In this document: positions 31,587-39,397 of the stretch, piece after piece
Layout: each line of letters begins with the position of its first letter
How positions within the stretch are numbered: the stretch's first letter is position 1
Source of the DNA: a virus
Direction: 5' to 3' (one strand)
Virus record (IMG/VR): IMGVR_UViG_3300023110_000048
Span: 1 to 49,585 of that record
DNA length: 49,585 nucleotides
Notes under the pieces: model-generated
What the model was told of the DNA's origin: nothing
Databases searched by the model: none
Seen by the model: the letters and a program-made list of their open reading frames with translations, nothing else
Made by a program: the position numbers and the translations under genes

Positions 31587-31826
31587 TTATGCTACCAGTG
31601 CTAGTTCGTTAGTCAGTTCAGCCATGTCAATGCCGTGGTTGTTGTCCTCAGCAATGTCATAGGCAAGTTCGCAAGTGTAGTTGAAATCAGGGGAGTCATG
31701 GATGGCTTGGACAGCCTCAAAGTCACGCTCGTTGTTCAGCATCACCATAGCCAAATACGCAGGGTCATTGACGTTACCTGCCATACCTACACGGAATGCT
31801 CTGTCGAGGATTTCTTGTTCAGTCAT
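31587..31826 (-). CDS. Hypothetical acidic protein (79 aa)
   Basis: Helical, ending MAELTNELALVA; contains EDNNHGIDMAELT. First gene of the operon with the outer-membrane protein and lipoprotein. Soluble; unknown. Confidence 0.6.
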   Translation of the reverse strand: MTEQEILDRAFRVGMAGNVNDPAYLAMVMLNNERDFEAVQAIHDSPDFNYTCELAYDIAEDNNHGIDMAELTNELALVA

Positions 31827-31885
31827 TGGGATCTCCTACGGAGAGTTGAAAAATATGTGAGCTCAACGCTCACTGTATATTTCTA

Positions 31886-31914
31886 ATTATAGCAAGTGCT
31901 TGAGCAAATGTCAA
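31886..31914 (-). promoter_or_regulatory. Consensus early promoter of the outer-membrane operon
   Basis: TTGACA, 17 bases, TATAAT. Leader hairpin GTGAGC-gttga-GCTCAC (31857-31873), where a G-C pair replaces the A-T pair found in other leaders. Confidence 0.85.
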
Positions 31915-31924
31915 GCACTTTTTT
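31894..31924 (+). terminator. + strand terminator-like hairpin inside minus promoter
   Basis: Same AAGTGCTTGA/TCAAGCACTT stem and T-run as at 27.9 kb. Confidence 0.45.
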
Positions 31925-31930
31925 ATTTTA

Positions 31931-32623
31931 TTATGCCGCTATACGAAAGAGCTCCTCAAAATCCAATTCCAAAGCAGCCACCTCAGCCTTTACTGCGTCT
32001 AGGCGTCGCTCCTCATACTCTGCTTCCACAAGCTCAAGCTCAGCGTCTGTCAGCGTGTCGTCATCTGCCTCAAATCGTGTAACAAGCTCGCTCATAGCAG
32101 CTCGTCGCTCAGCCTCAGCAGCAGCCTCAGCAGCCTTACGCTCAGCTTCCTCAGCCTTTGTTTTAGCAGGATCTACATCAATAACATATACGTCCTCAGC
32201 GTAAAATGTAACACCGTTGTATCTGTCGGTGAAGTCCAAGTTTGTAGTATCGATGCCAAAATAATCACCTACAGTTTTGCGGACCTCGTCGAAGGAAGTG
32301 TATGAGTCATTTGACTCTGGATCAAGGTGACTAAGCTCCATATCCTCAATATCATACTCGTCTAAGTTACGGAGCCAAAATACAATGTATCTTACATCAC
32401 CGTCAGCATCTACACTCAGTGTTGGGAAATCAACAATGGTTAGTGAGTCGTCAAATCTAATGGTGTCTTCCGACACAAGCTCATCATTGATGACAACTTC
32501 CTCATTTTTTTTGCCGCACATATTGACAAAAAAGTTCCGCATTGTGTTTGGAAAGTCACCCTCACCGTTACCTGGGGCGCTTACTAAAAAGTCTGTGTTT
32601 TTGGTGATGTTACTTAGTCTCAT
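31931..32623 (-). CDS. Acidic coiled-coil protein (230 aa)
   Basis: N-terminal half beta-rich and acidic (VDFPTLSVDADGDVRYIVFW), with no signal. C-terminal third an Ala/Glu-rich helix (AKTKAEEAERKAAEAAAEAE). Own promoter. Function unknown. Confidence 0.65.
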   Translation of the reverse strand: MRLSNITKNTDFLVSAPGNGEGDFPNTMRNFFVNMCGKKNEEVVINDELVSEDTIRFDDSLTIVDFPTLSVDADGDVRYIVFWLRNLDEYDIEDMELSHLDPESNDSYTSFDEVRKTVGDYFGIDTTNLDFTDRYNGVTFYAEDVYVIDVDPAKTKAEEAERKAAEAAAEAERRAAMSELVTRFEADDDTLTDAELELVEAEYEERRLDAVKAEVAALELDFEELFRIAA

Positions 32624-32679
32624 TGTCAGCTCCTGTGTGCTGTTATAAAAAATGTTAGTTTCCTAACTGCTTAAATACT

Positions 32680-32707
32680 ATTATAACACACCTATGGAAA
32701 AAGTCAA
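32680..32707 (-). promoter_or_regulatory. Early promoter with GAAA-tetraloop leader
   Basis: TTGACT, 16 bases, TATAAT. Leader GTTAG-gaaa-CTAAC (32654-32667), a 5-bp stem closed by a GNRA-type loop. Confidence 0.84.
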
Positions 32708-32734
32708 GCCTTTTTCTTATCTTTTTTTAAGAAA

Positions 32735-32758
32735 ATTATAGGACTCAACCAAAGTCAA
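32735..32758 (-). promoter_or_regulatory. Decayed promoter remnant
   Basis: TTGACT and TATAAT both present but only 12 bases apart, too close for normal use. Looks like a promoter that lost about 4-5 bases. Confidence 0.35.
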
Positions 32759-32774
32759 GCCCTGTCTTATACTT

Positions 32775-33683
32775 TTATTGATCTTTTGGTACACGGAGTT
32801 GTGCTAGGTGCCAAGTCTCAATTTTATCTTTTGATCCTTTTAGGTTGGTTAAAAACTCTACAGTTTTTGGATCGTTGAGGAAGCGACTCAATCCTTCAGG
32901 AGAAACTGAGTCAAATGGGTGAACAGATATTTTCGCCCATTCATTGTGAGCTTGCATAATCTCTTCAAATGATGCTGGTTTGACTTCTGCTGGCTTATTA
33001 GGATTAGTCAAATCAGGCTTGGCTATCAAATAGCCTTTTCCAATTCGTTCTATTCCATTCTTACCTTTAATAATTTTTGCTCCGTTAGCAGGACCAAAGG
33101 TTTCTCTATCACTACCCATTACTTGGAAAACATCTTCACGTCCTGTGCTTCCAGTAATACCAACAACAATCAATCTTTTATCTGGCAGTCTATCAAATAC
33201 TTGTATACCAGCTCTAATCATCTGAGGTTTGATATTATCAAACGTACGATATGATGCTTCGTCAAATGGAGTTGCTGTAGTTACTACCCATACACCATTG
33301 CTTGTTTTTGTTTCTTTTATGGTAGCTATAATTTGTTTAGCAACTGCTTGAGCTTGAGTTGTTTTTACAAGATTGATAGTAGCTTGATGTTTAGTAGTAT
33401 CTTTTCCTGTAATTGGTCCTAAGAAAACATGCTGGTTGCCTTTATTAGCGTGAGGTCCACTAGGATCTCTTCCTTGGCGAGTGTCTAATCCTGACGCATC
33501 TAGATCTGCTTTGATTCCCTCATCATTTGTTTTGATATCTTGTCCGCTCATGATTATTCTGTGAGCTTGCGGACTCATCTTGAGAAGAGCGTATATCATA
33601 GACTTTCCAGCCTCGACATATTCTACAAGATTATTGTGCTCATTAATGATATCTAAATAATATCGCATATTTGGTGGGTACAT
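32775..33683 (-). CDS. Hypothetical protein with capsid-targeting-like N-terminus
   Basis: 302 aa. Starts MYPPN and then MRYYLDIINE, the same MRYY opening as two proteins at 17-19 kb, ending in I-x-E. Body alpha/beta (TINLVKTTQAQAVAKQIIAT, GVWVVTTATPFDEASYRTFD); no family recognised. A GATAAATA late-type box lies 26 bases upstream, over the previous stop codon, and AGGA precedes the ATG. A head-packaged protein is the best reading. Confidence 0.65.
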   Translation of the reverse strand: MYPPNMRYYLDIINEHNNLVEYVEAGKSMIYALLKMSPQAHRIIMSGQDIKTNDEGIKADLDASGLDTRQGRDPSGPHANKGNQHVFLGPITGKDTTKHQATINLVKTTQAQAVAKQIIATIKETKTSNGVWVVTTATPFDEASYRTFDNIKPQMIRAGIQVFDRLPDKRLIVVGITGSTGREDVFQVMGSDRETFGPANGAKIIKGKNGIERIGKGYLIAKPDLTNPNKPAEVKPASFEEIMQAHNEWAKISVHPFDSVSPEGLSRFLNDPKTVEFLTNLKGSKDKIETWHLAQLRVPKDQ

Positions 33684-33709
33684 ATCTCATTCCTATAGAA
33701 AGTTTTGAA

Positions 33710-33717
33710 TATTTATC
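33710..33717 (-). promoter_or_regulatory. Variant late promoter
   Basis: GATAAATA on the minus strand, overlapping the stop of the methylase-N-domain gene and preceding the MRYY-type protein at 33683. A late signal inside the early region supports the virion-protein reading. Confidence 0.4.
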
Positions 33718-34192
33718 CAAAATCAAATAAACTATTAATATGTTCCTCTTGTTTTTCTACAGCAGTCTTAGTGTCACCATCAAAACGATAGTGATACTCT
33801 AAGGCATCAGCACACACTATATTTCGCTCAACAACGGGCCTAAATTCTTCACGGGTACAAAGTAACCGCTCTCTACATAAACTCACGTTGTCGGGCATCA
33901 GATCAACTCCATATATCGTCGATAGAGCTGTCTCGAAATCTATACCCGCCTCCAGCTTGCGGATGAGCACCTCGGATAAGAATTGTCCATCACCACAGGA
34001 TGGATCAAGAAATGTTTTGGTTGGGTCTGTAAATAATTCTGGATCTAGTTTATCCAATATCTCTTGTACCAGTGGTGTAGGCGTAAATACTTCGCCCGTA
34101 GCTTTGACTCTTGTTTTCTCACGATCTATACCGCTCATATATTCTCTGTCCCGCATATGGGCAATATATTGCTTCATAGATTTTGTTGTCAT
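33713..34192 (-). CDS. Free-standing N-terminal domain of N6-adenine methyltransferase, clamp-peptide tail
   Basis: 159 aa. GEVFTPTPLVQEILDKL then motif I FLDPSCGDGQFL (~residue 60) and IYGVDLMPDNVSLC. The frame ends before any NPP[YF] catalytic motif, so it lacks motif IV. The last residues INSLFDFG resemble a sliding-clamp-binding peptide. Similar short proteins occur in other marine phages, so it is probably not a recent truncation. ATGA-coupled to the next upstream methyltransferase. Confidence 0.75.
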   Translation of the reverse strand: MTTKSMKQYIAHMRDREYMSGIDREKTRVKATGEVFTPTPLVQEILDKLDPELFTDPTKTFLDPSCGDGQFLSEVLIRKLEAGIDFETALSTIYGVDLMPDNVSLCRERLLCTREEFRPVVERNIVCADALEYHYRFDGDTKTAVEKQEEHINSLFDFG

Positions 34193-35355
34193 ATAGTCTC
34201 TGTTATGTGATTAATTTCCTCATCAGTAAGGTTGAAGTATTGATATAGTTCGTCATTGGTCCAATACCTATCTAACGGAACTCCTTTAAAGTGAAATAAA
34301 AATGCTGTTCTTTCTCCTCTTCCTAAAATTTTATTCAAAAATAGTTGCAGGTTACAATTTAATAAATGTACCAATCGTTCGCCCTGCTCATCTGAATCTG
34401 TAGGAACAGTTACAATCATATTTTTATTACCAGCAACTATTTCGTAGTCATAATTTACAACAGCTCTATTACCAAAAGCAGCAACAAATACTTTGGGCCT
34501 GCCAGCAAACTTATGTCGTTCTGTTACAGCAGGAATTGTATCTAAAGTTCCATCAGCATTTATAGCATCAACAACTTTGCTATCTCCAGATCCAACAGTT
34601 ACGCTAGTACCAGCACAACACCATACAGCATTATACGGATTTGCTTTATAAGAAAATGCTTTTGATATAATGCTTCGTGTAATAGGATTAGACGCAGATA
34701 TAGTCAATACATTAACTTTAGTTAGTTCTTCTTGTCCATTGCCAAAAATAATTTTGTAATCATCACCTGATGATACTTTGTTCCTCATTATATAATAACA
34801 AAAAGTACTACCAACACCAGCAAAATGTTCTGTTTTAATTCGATCATCCATATTCAATAATTCTAGATCACCTACTGTGACTTTTGTTTTAGGACCAATA
34901 TGTCCTTTTTCAAAAGCAGTAGCAATAGCAGTAGGTGAAATAAGTGCTAATATACCATTAGGTTTTAACACTTCCATTCCTTTATTATGGAACTTAGCAT
35001 ATAAAGGAGTTTTACCATTACCTTTAAATGGTGGATTGCCAACCACAATGTCAAACTTCATAACAATATCTTCATTAATAAACTCACTTTTTGTGTATGT
35101 GCCTTTCAGTTTTAATCTGCCAACGGTTGTACGAATACGTAGATTGTTAGCCTCAAAACCAAATACTCTGTTCTTAATATTTTCTATGGAATGTCCAGCG
35201 TCAGCAAGCCTACGCTCTATAGCACTAACAAACTGCCCGCCACCAATGCTTGGGTCTAAAAATGTAGTAGTTGAGCTAGTCCAAACCTCAGTTGGAAAAG
35301 CATCAAGCATTGTATTTACTAAATCTTTTATATCAAAGCGTCTTCTTTGGAGCAT
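34189..35355 (-). CDS. N6-adenine DNA methyltransferase (TaqI/Eco57I-like), island copy 1
   Basis: 388 aa. N-domain with MLQRRRFDIKDLVNTMLDAF, motif I FLDPSIGGGQFV (~residue 33), GFEANNLRIR, and motif IV VVGNPPFKGNG (~105). A divergent middle and a C-terminal end of the shared type (YFNLTDEEINHITETI). Sixty bases after the helicase C-half gene, with no promoter but a perfect 13-bp hairpin between. Confidence 0.87.
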   Translation of the reverse strand: MLQRRRFDIKDLVNTMLDAFPTEVWTSSTTTFLDPSIGGGQFVSAIERRLADAGHSIENIKNRVFGFEANNLRIRTTVGRLKLKGTYTKSEFINEDIVMKFDIVVGNPPFKGNGKTPLYAKFHNKGMEVLKPNGILALISPTAIATAFEKGHIGPKTKVTVGDLELLNMDDRIKTEHFAGVGSTFCYYIMRNKVSSGDDYKIIFGNGQEELTKVNVLTISASNPITRSIISKAFSYKANPYNAVWCCAGTSVTVGSGDSKVVDAINADGTLDTIPAVTERHKFAGRPKVFVAAFGNRAVVNYDYEIVAGNKNMIVTVPTDSDEQGERLVHLLNCNLQLFLNKILGRGERTAFLFHFKGVPLDRYWTNDELYQYFNLTDEEINHITETI

Positions 35356-35374
35356 CTTGTCCTGGGTGAGGTGT

Positions 35375-35403
35375 GTTGCTATTTTCTGTTAGAAAATAGC
35401 AAC
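35375..35403. other. Perfect 13-bp hairpin between helicase C-half and methyltransferase
   Basis: GTTGCTATTTTCT-gtt-AGAAAATAGCAAC. Followed by CTTTTTTT on the + strand (terminator-like there). On the minus transcript it may be a processing or attenuation site within the operon. Confidence 0.6.
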
Positions 35404-35415
35404 CTTTTTTTATTT

Positions 35416-36747
35416 TTACTTAGCAGCATTAGCCATAGCAACCATCTCAGCGTGAGCTTCGTTGATAACACCAAGCTCAAATAATCCAGCTACTACATCA
35501 ACATCTACTTTGAAGTCAGCTACAAAGTCTGCTCTTAGCTCACTGCTATCCTTTACAGCAGCAAGTCCTGCTGACACTGTACCTTCGTCACTAGCGTATA
35601 GTACCATATCCAAGTGCTCTACAATAGCAGTAATAACTTCACGCACACGAGCGAGCTCCTTAGCAGCCTCACGCTCCTCAGCGTCAGTAGCCTCACCGTT
35701 CTTCTTCTTACCAGCAGCTTCTTTCGTCTTGCCCTTCTCAGCAACTTCTTGAAGTTCTGAGCGGAATGCTTCAGCATCACTAGCAAGTAACGCCTTCATC
35801 ATACCAACTGTCAACTTGTCAATGTCAGCCAACTTGCCAATCGCTCTGCTTACAGCACTTCTGTTCAGCGCATCTACTAGGTAGTCATCAGCAGCAATCT
35901 TGACAGCACCTTGTGCTTGGCAAGAGAACAAGTCCAATGTGTCAAGTACCTCAGCCATAATCTCCTCCATTGTCTTGGAAGGATTCTTCTTCTTTTCCTT
36001 CATTGCTGTTTCGAGGATCAAAGCATCAAACTTATCATCTCTGTTAGGATCAAAGCTGAGTGAGAAAATACGCCCTACCTTGTTCTCATCTGATGGAGTC
36101 AATGCTCGTGAAATCTTTTGTACAGTAGCACCAAACTGTCCACCGTCATAAGCTAGGTAAAGCTCTGTAATCTGTGGGATTGAGAATGAGCGCTGAGCTA
36201 AGTTAGAAGCAATAATAATAACTTGCTCTCCTCGTCTGTTAGCAAGTGTAATCTCGTCCAATACAATCTGCTGAGCTCGACGATTGTTTACTCTCTTGCC
36301 ATTGATCTCGTTGCCACCGTATAGTGTAACAATGTGGTAACCTGCGCCTAGTGCCTTCTTGAAAATGCGTCCTACCTCAGCCAAGTTCTCATTGCGGATC
36401 TTACCAAAGAAAAACATACGAGTTGGTAAATCTCTGTCAGCCAACTTACGACTGGCAAATGTTTGGCGCTTTACACTGAGCTCGGGAAGATTGTGCTTGC
36501 TCTCAAACATAGCTTGTAGCATTGAGATGAGGAAATTTTCAGCAAGCTCTGGGCAGGTAGCAAACTTGCTCCAGCTTGGAAGCAGTTTGAACTCGCTCTC
36601 TGGAAGAGTTTCGAGGACCTTGTTGACGACACCTACCAAGCTCATTTGGTAGCTCTCTACCTTTGCGACTTTCAAGTCACGCTTGGTGTCCAACGCAAAC
36701 ATTGTGTTTACAAAGTGCTTTGCCATTGTGTTTCTTTTAGCTGCCAT
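35416..36747 (-). CDS. C-terminal half of a split SF2 helicase
   Basis: 443 aa. Has the second RecA-like domain only: RMFFFGKIRNENLAEVGRIF, motif V-like QVIIIASNLAQRSFSIPQI, and motif VI QKISRALTP. No Walker A or DExD box is present. A Lys/Glu/Ala-rich insert (~330-350) precedes a helical end. The matching first domain is the 345-aa gene at 40.6 kb. In T4-like numbering this is not UvsW. AGGA SD and own promoter. Confidence 0.7.
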   Translation of the reverse strand: MAAKRNTMAKHFVNTMFALDTKRDLKVAKVESYQMSLVGVVNKVLETLPESEFKLLPSWSKFATCPELAENFLISMLQAMFESKHNLPELSVKRQTFASRKLADRDLPTRMFFFGKIRNENLAEVGRIFKKALGAGYHIVTLYGGNEINGKRVNNRRAQQIVLDEITLANRRGEQVIIIASNLAQRSFSIPQITELYLAYDGGQFGATVQKISRALTPSDENKVGRIFSLSFDPNRDDKFDALILETAMKEKKKNPSKTMEEIMAEVLDTLDLFSCQAQGAVKIAADDYLVDALNRSAVSRAIGKLADIDKLTVGMMKALLASDAEAFRSELQEVAEKGKTKEAAGKKKNGEATDAEEREAAKELARVREVITAIVEHLDMVLYASDEGTVSAGLAAVKDSSELRADFVADFKVDVDVVAGLFELGVINEAHAEMVAMANAAK

Positions 36748-36806
36748 TGTGTATCCTGTGTTGGATGTGTAAAAAGTGTTAGTTGCTGTCCTAACTGTAT
36801 GTATAT

Positions 36807-36834
36807 ATTATAACACCATTGCGGAAATAGTCAA
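36807..36834 (-). promoter_or_regulatory. Early promoter (helicase C-half operon)
   Basis: TTGACT, 16 bases, TATAAT. Leader hairpin GTTAG-gacagcaa-CTAAC (36778-36795), identical to that at 44.8 kb. Confidence 0.84.
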
Positions 36835-36885
36835 GCCTTTTTTTATTCTTTTTATAAAAAAAGTTGTCTTTTTTTCTCCGCTCAT
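36808..36885 (-). CDS. 25-aa micro-ORF in an orphan promoter cassette
   Basis: Starts in the same leader (CAGGGCTGACG before ATG) that precedes the methyltransferase at 38099, but reads only MSGEKKTTFFIKRIKKGLTI before ending inside the next promoter. Either a tiny basic peptide or the scar of a deleted methyltransferase gene. Confidence 0.3.
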   Translation of the reverse strand: MSGEKKTTFFIKRIKKGLTISAMVL

Positions 36886-36933
36886 CGTCAGCCCTGTGTG
36901 CTGTGGTGTTATGTATTACTTACTATACTTCTA

Positions 36934-36962
36934 ATTATATAGGAGGAGGGCGAAAAAGTCAA
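36934..36962 (-). promoter_or_regulatory. Early promoter without a normal gene (orphan cassette)
   Basis: TTGACT, 17 bases, TATAAT, same context as the methyltransferase promoters. Only a 25-codon ORF follows before the next promoter. Confidence 0.75.
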
Positions 36963-36980
36963 GTCTTTTTCTTATCTTTT

Positions 36981-38099
36981 TTACAGATTTTCAAAGAAAT
37001 TTTTCACTTCTTCATTCGTCCATAGACGATGGACATCAAAGGTAGGGCAGTAGTCAATGAGCACGGTGTTCTGTCCTCCGCGGATTCTACGGAACTCTTG
37101 GGCGAGGGCGACAAAGTATTCTGACAGCACAAATGATTTGATGTTCTCTACCTCAGCATCTGTTGTCACAGGATAGGCAAAGTATGATGGCCCATAGTCT
37201 CTGTCATCAACAATAATGTTTTCTTCTTTTAGGGCCTTTGTATTAGATATAATCAGTTTTTGTTCATTATGAAATACAGGCTGGCGTTTGGTGTATACGA
37301 AATATTCATTGCCTCTATTGTTACAATAAATTGGATAACAATGTTGTTCTGATTCTGTAGGAGAAAAAGCAGGTCCGTGATTGTTTCTTTTGAACATACG
37401 GTTATTTGCCTTCTTTGTGTCTTGACATAAATCCATTACTCTTTTATATACATCTATAATAGGATCTACAGTGTCATATATAAACTCACCTTTAGGAACA
37501 GTTATTGTCGAGTCATCATATACAACTTCTATATCACCGTCATAAGACTTATCTACAATCCAAGAACAAATCTTTATACCTACATTGAAATGATTATTCG
37601 CAGTAAAATCTACACGCTTCAAACCTTGTAAACCTAGTAATGAAAATCGTTTAGATTTTTCACATACTGAAGTAGGAGTGACCATAGCTACTACACTGCC
37701 AAGCTCTAATGCTTTCTTACAAAATAGATTATATATTTTATTCTGTCCGCCTTCTTTATTACCGTCTTGATATGGAGGATTGCCTACAACTACATCAAAT
37801 CTCATATCTGTGTCACTTTCAATAAAATCCTTTACTTCGTAAGTTCCAATTAATCGGTTTCGCCCAATAGTGGCACGGAGTCTCAAGTTGGAACTATCAT
37901 AGCCAAATACACGAGATTTGATGTTCTCCGCTGAGTGTCCTGCTTCTCGTAACCTTCGCTCAATTTCTTTTACAAACTGCCCACCGCCAATAGCTGGATC
38001 TAAAAATGTAGTAGTGGCAGAAGTCCACATCTCAGTTGGAAGAGCATCAAGTATGTTATTTACTACATCGGCTATACTAAATAGTCTTCTTTGGAGCAT
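36981..38099 (-). CDS. N6-adenine DNA methyltransferase, island copy 2
   Basis: 372 aa. Shared first ~100 residues (MLQRRLFSIADVVNNILDAL, motif I FLDPAIGGGQFV, VFGYDSSNLRLRA), motif IV VVGNPPYQDG (~107). The centre, probably target recognition, differs entirely from its neighbours. Ends HRLWTNEEVKNFFENL. The 5' ~180 bases are nearly identical to copies 3 and 4. Confidence 0.88.
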   Translation of the reverse strand: MLQRRLFSIADVVNNILDALPTEMWTSATTTFLDPAIGGGQFVKEIERRLREAGHSAENIKSRVFGYDSSNLRLRATIGRNRLIGTYEVKDFIESDTDMRFDVVVGNPPYQDGNKEGGQNKIYNLFCKKALELGSVVAMVTPTSVCEKSKRFSLLGLQGLKRVDFTANNHFNVGIKICSWIVDKSYDGDIEVVYDDSTITVPKGEFIYDTVDPIIDVYKRVMDLCQDTKKANNRMFKRNNHGPAFSPTESEQHCYPIYCNNRGNEYFVYTKRQPVFHNEQKLIISNTKALKEENIIVDDRDYGPSYFAYPVTTDAEVENIKSFVLSEYFVALAQEFRRIRGGQNTVLIDYCPTFDVHRLWTNEEVKNFFENL

Positions 38100-38150
38100 C
38101 GTCAGCCCTGTGTGCTGTGTGTGTTAGTTGTATTACTTACTATACTTCTA

Positions 38151-38179
38151 ATTATATAGGAGGCGGGCGAAAAAGTCAA
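38151..38179 (-). promoter_or_regulatory. Early promoter, methyltransferase class
   Basis: TTGACT, 17 bases, TATAAT in the repeated CCTATATAATTAGAAG context. Confidence 0.84.
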
Positions 38180-38229
38180 GTCTTTTTCTTATCTTTTTTT
38201 GGAAATATATTGCGTCAGTAACTGTTTTG

Positions 38230-39303
38230 TCATACAGTAGTTTCAATAATTTGTATTTCCTCATCAGTGAGGTTCCACTCACGGGCATACTCAAAGCCTG
38301 TCTTGATTTGTGACAAATCAATCTTCTTTAAAAATCGTGTACAATCTTTAGCAACACCTTTGAGCTTCATTTTTCTGTAAAAGTATCTTACCGCCTTATT
38401 GTTCTCAATAAGTAGCTTCAATGCCTCAGCCTCTTCCATTGTGTCTAGTGTAACACAACCTGTCATTGAGCCTGCGTAAGGCATATCTGTAACAGTATAG
38501 CTCTTCTTACTCTCTAGTAGAGTAAAGCAAAATCTAGGAGCAGCAGGAGCAGCATAGTTACCCATTTTAGCAGTCTCAACAGTAAAGTCGTTGCTCACTT
38601 TTGGCAGTCGAATTACAGTTTCAACACTACCTGTGCCAATCTTATGCTCAGTTGGACCAAACTCTCTATATGCCCACTCATTTACAGCAAACATCCTAGC
38701 ACAAATACCACCCTCAATTGACATTTCTGAGGACTTTAGTGCCTTACGCTCTACAAAGTATAGCGTATTATATTTCCACGCATCATACTCTGTCATCAAG
38801 TTGATGACATCTACTTGGTTACCATCTTTGATTAGGTCCTTGATAATAGCCTTTGGGCTTATAAAAGCCAATATGCCACCTGGCTTTAATATTGAAAGTG
38901 CCTTTTTCCTAAATGTTCTATATAGTGTTGAGTTGCCACCAGTGCCTCCAGTAGTCTTTTTGTCAGCATTGTTGAACGGTGGGTTACCAACTACTACATC
39001 AAAATCCATTAATACCTCATTGTCAATTAGATCCTTTACTTCGTATGTACCAACTAGCTTGTTACGTCCTTTAGCAGCACGGAGTCTCAAGTTGGAGCTA
39101 TCAAATCCAAATACACGAGATTTGATGTTCTCATCTGAGTGTCCTGCTGCTCTCAGTCTGCGCTCAATCTCTTTTACAAACTGCCCACCGCCAATAGCTG
39201 GATCTAAAAATGTAGTAGTGGCGGAAGTCCACATTTCAGTTGGAAGAGCATCAAGCATGTTATTTACTACATCAGCTATACTAAATTGTCTTCTTTGAAG
39301 CAT
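38230..39303 (-). CDS. N6-adenine DNA methyltransferase, island copy 3
   Basis: 357 aa. Same N-domain (MLQRRQFSIADVVNNMLDAL, FLDPAIGGGQFV), motif IV VVGNPPFNNAD (~107), a unique middle (KAIIKDLIKDGNQVDVINLM ...), and C-terminal WNLTDEEIQIIETTV like copies 1, 4 and 5. Own promoter copied with the 5' end. Confidence 0.88.
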   Translation of the reverse strand: MLQRRQFSIADVVNNMLDALPTEMWTSATTTFLDPAIGGGQFVKEIERRLRAAGHSDENIKSRVFGFDSSNLRLRAAKGRNKLVGTYEVKDLIDNEVLMDFDVVVGNPPFNNADKKTTGGTGGNSTLYRTFRKKALSILKPGGILAFISPKAIIKDLIKDGNQVDVINLMTEYDAWKYNTLYFVERKALKSSEMSIEGGICARMFAVNEWAYREFGPTEHKIGTGSVETVIRLPKVSNDFTVETAKMGNYAAPAAPRFCFTLLESKKSYTVTDMPYAGSMTGCVTLDTMEEAEALKLLIENNKAVRYFYRKMKLKGVAKDCTRFLKKIDLSQIKTGFEYAREWNLTDEEIQIIETTV

Positions 39304-39349
39304 CGTGCCCTGTGTGCTGTGGTGTTATGTATTACTTACTATACTTCTA

Positions 39350-39378
39350 ATTATATAGGAGGCGGGCGAAAAAGTCAA
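39350..39378 (-). promoter_or_regulatory. Early promoter, methyltransferase class
   Basis: TTGACT, 17 bases, TATAAT; sequence and leader nearly identical to those at 36.95 and 38.17 kb. Confidence 0.84.
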
Positions 39379-39397
39379 GTCTTTTTCTTATCTTTTT

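Noticed and set aside
38591-39298. 235-aa + strand ORF opposite methyltransferase copy 3
   Set aside because: Antisense shadow. The same shadow recurs opposite the other copies because their DNA is similar.
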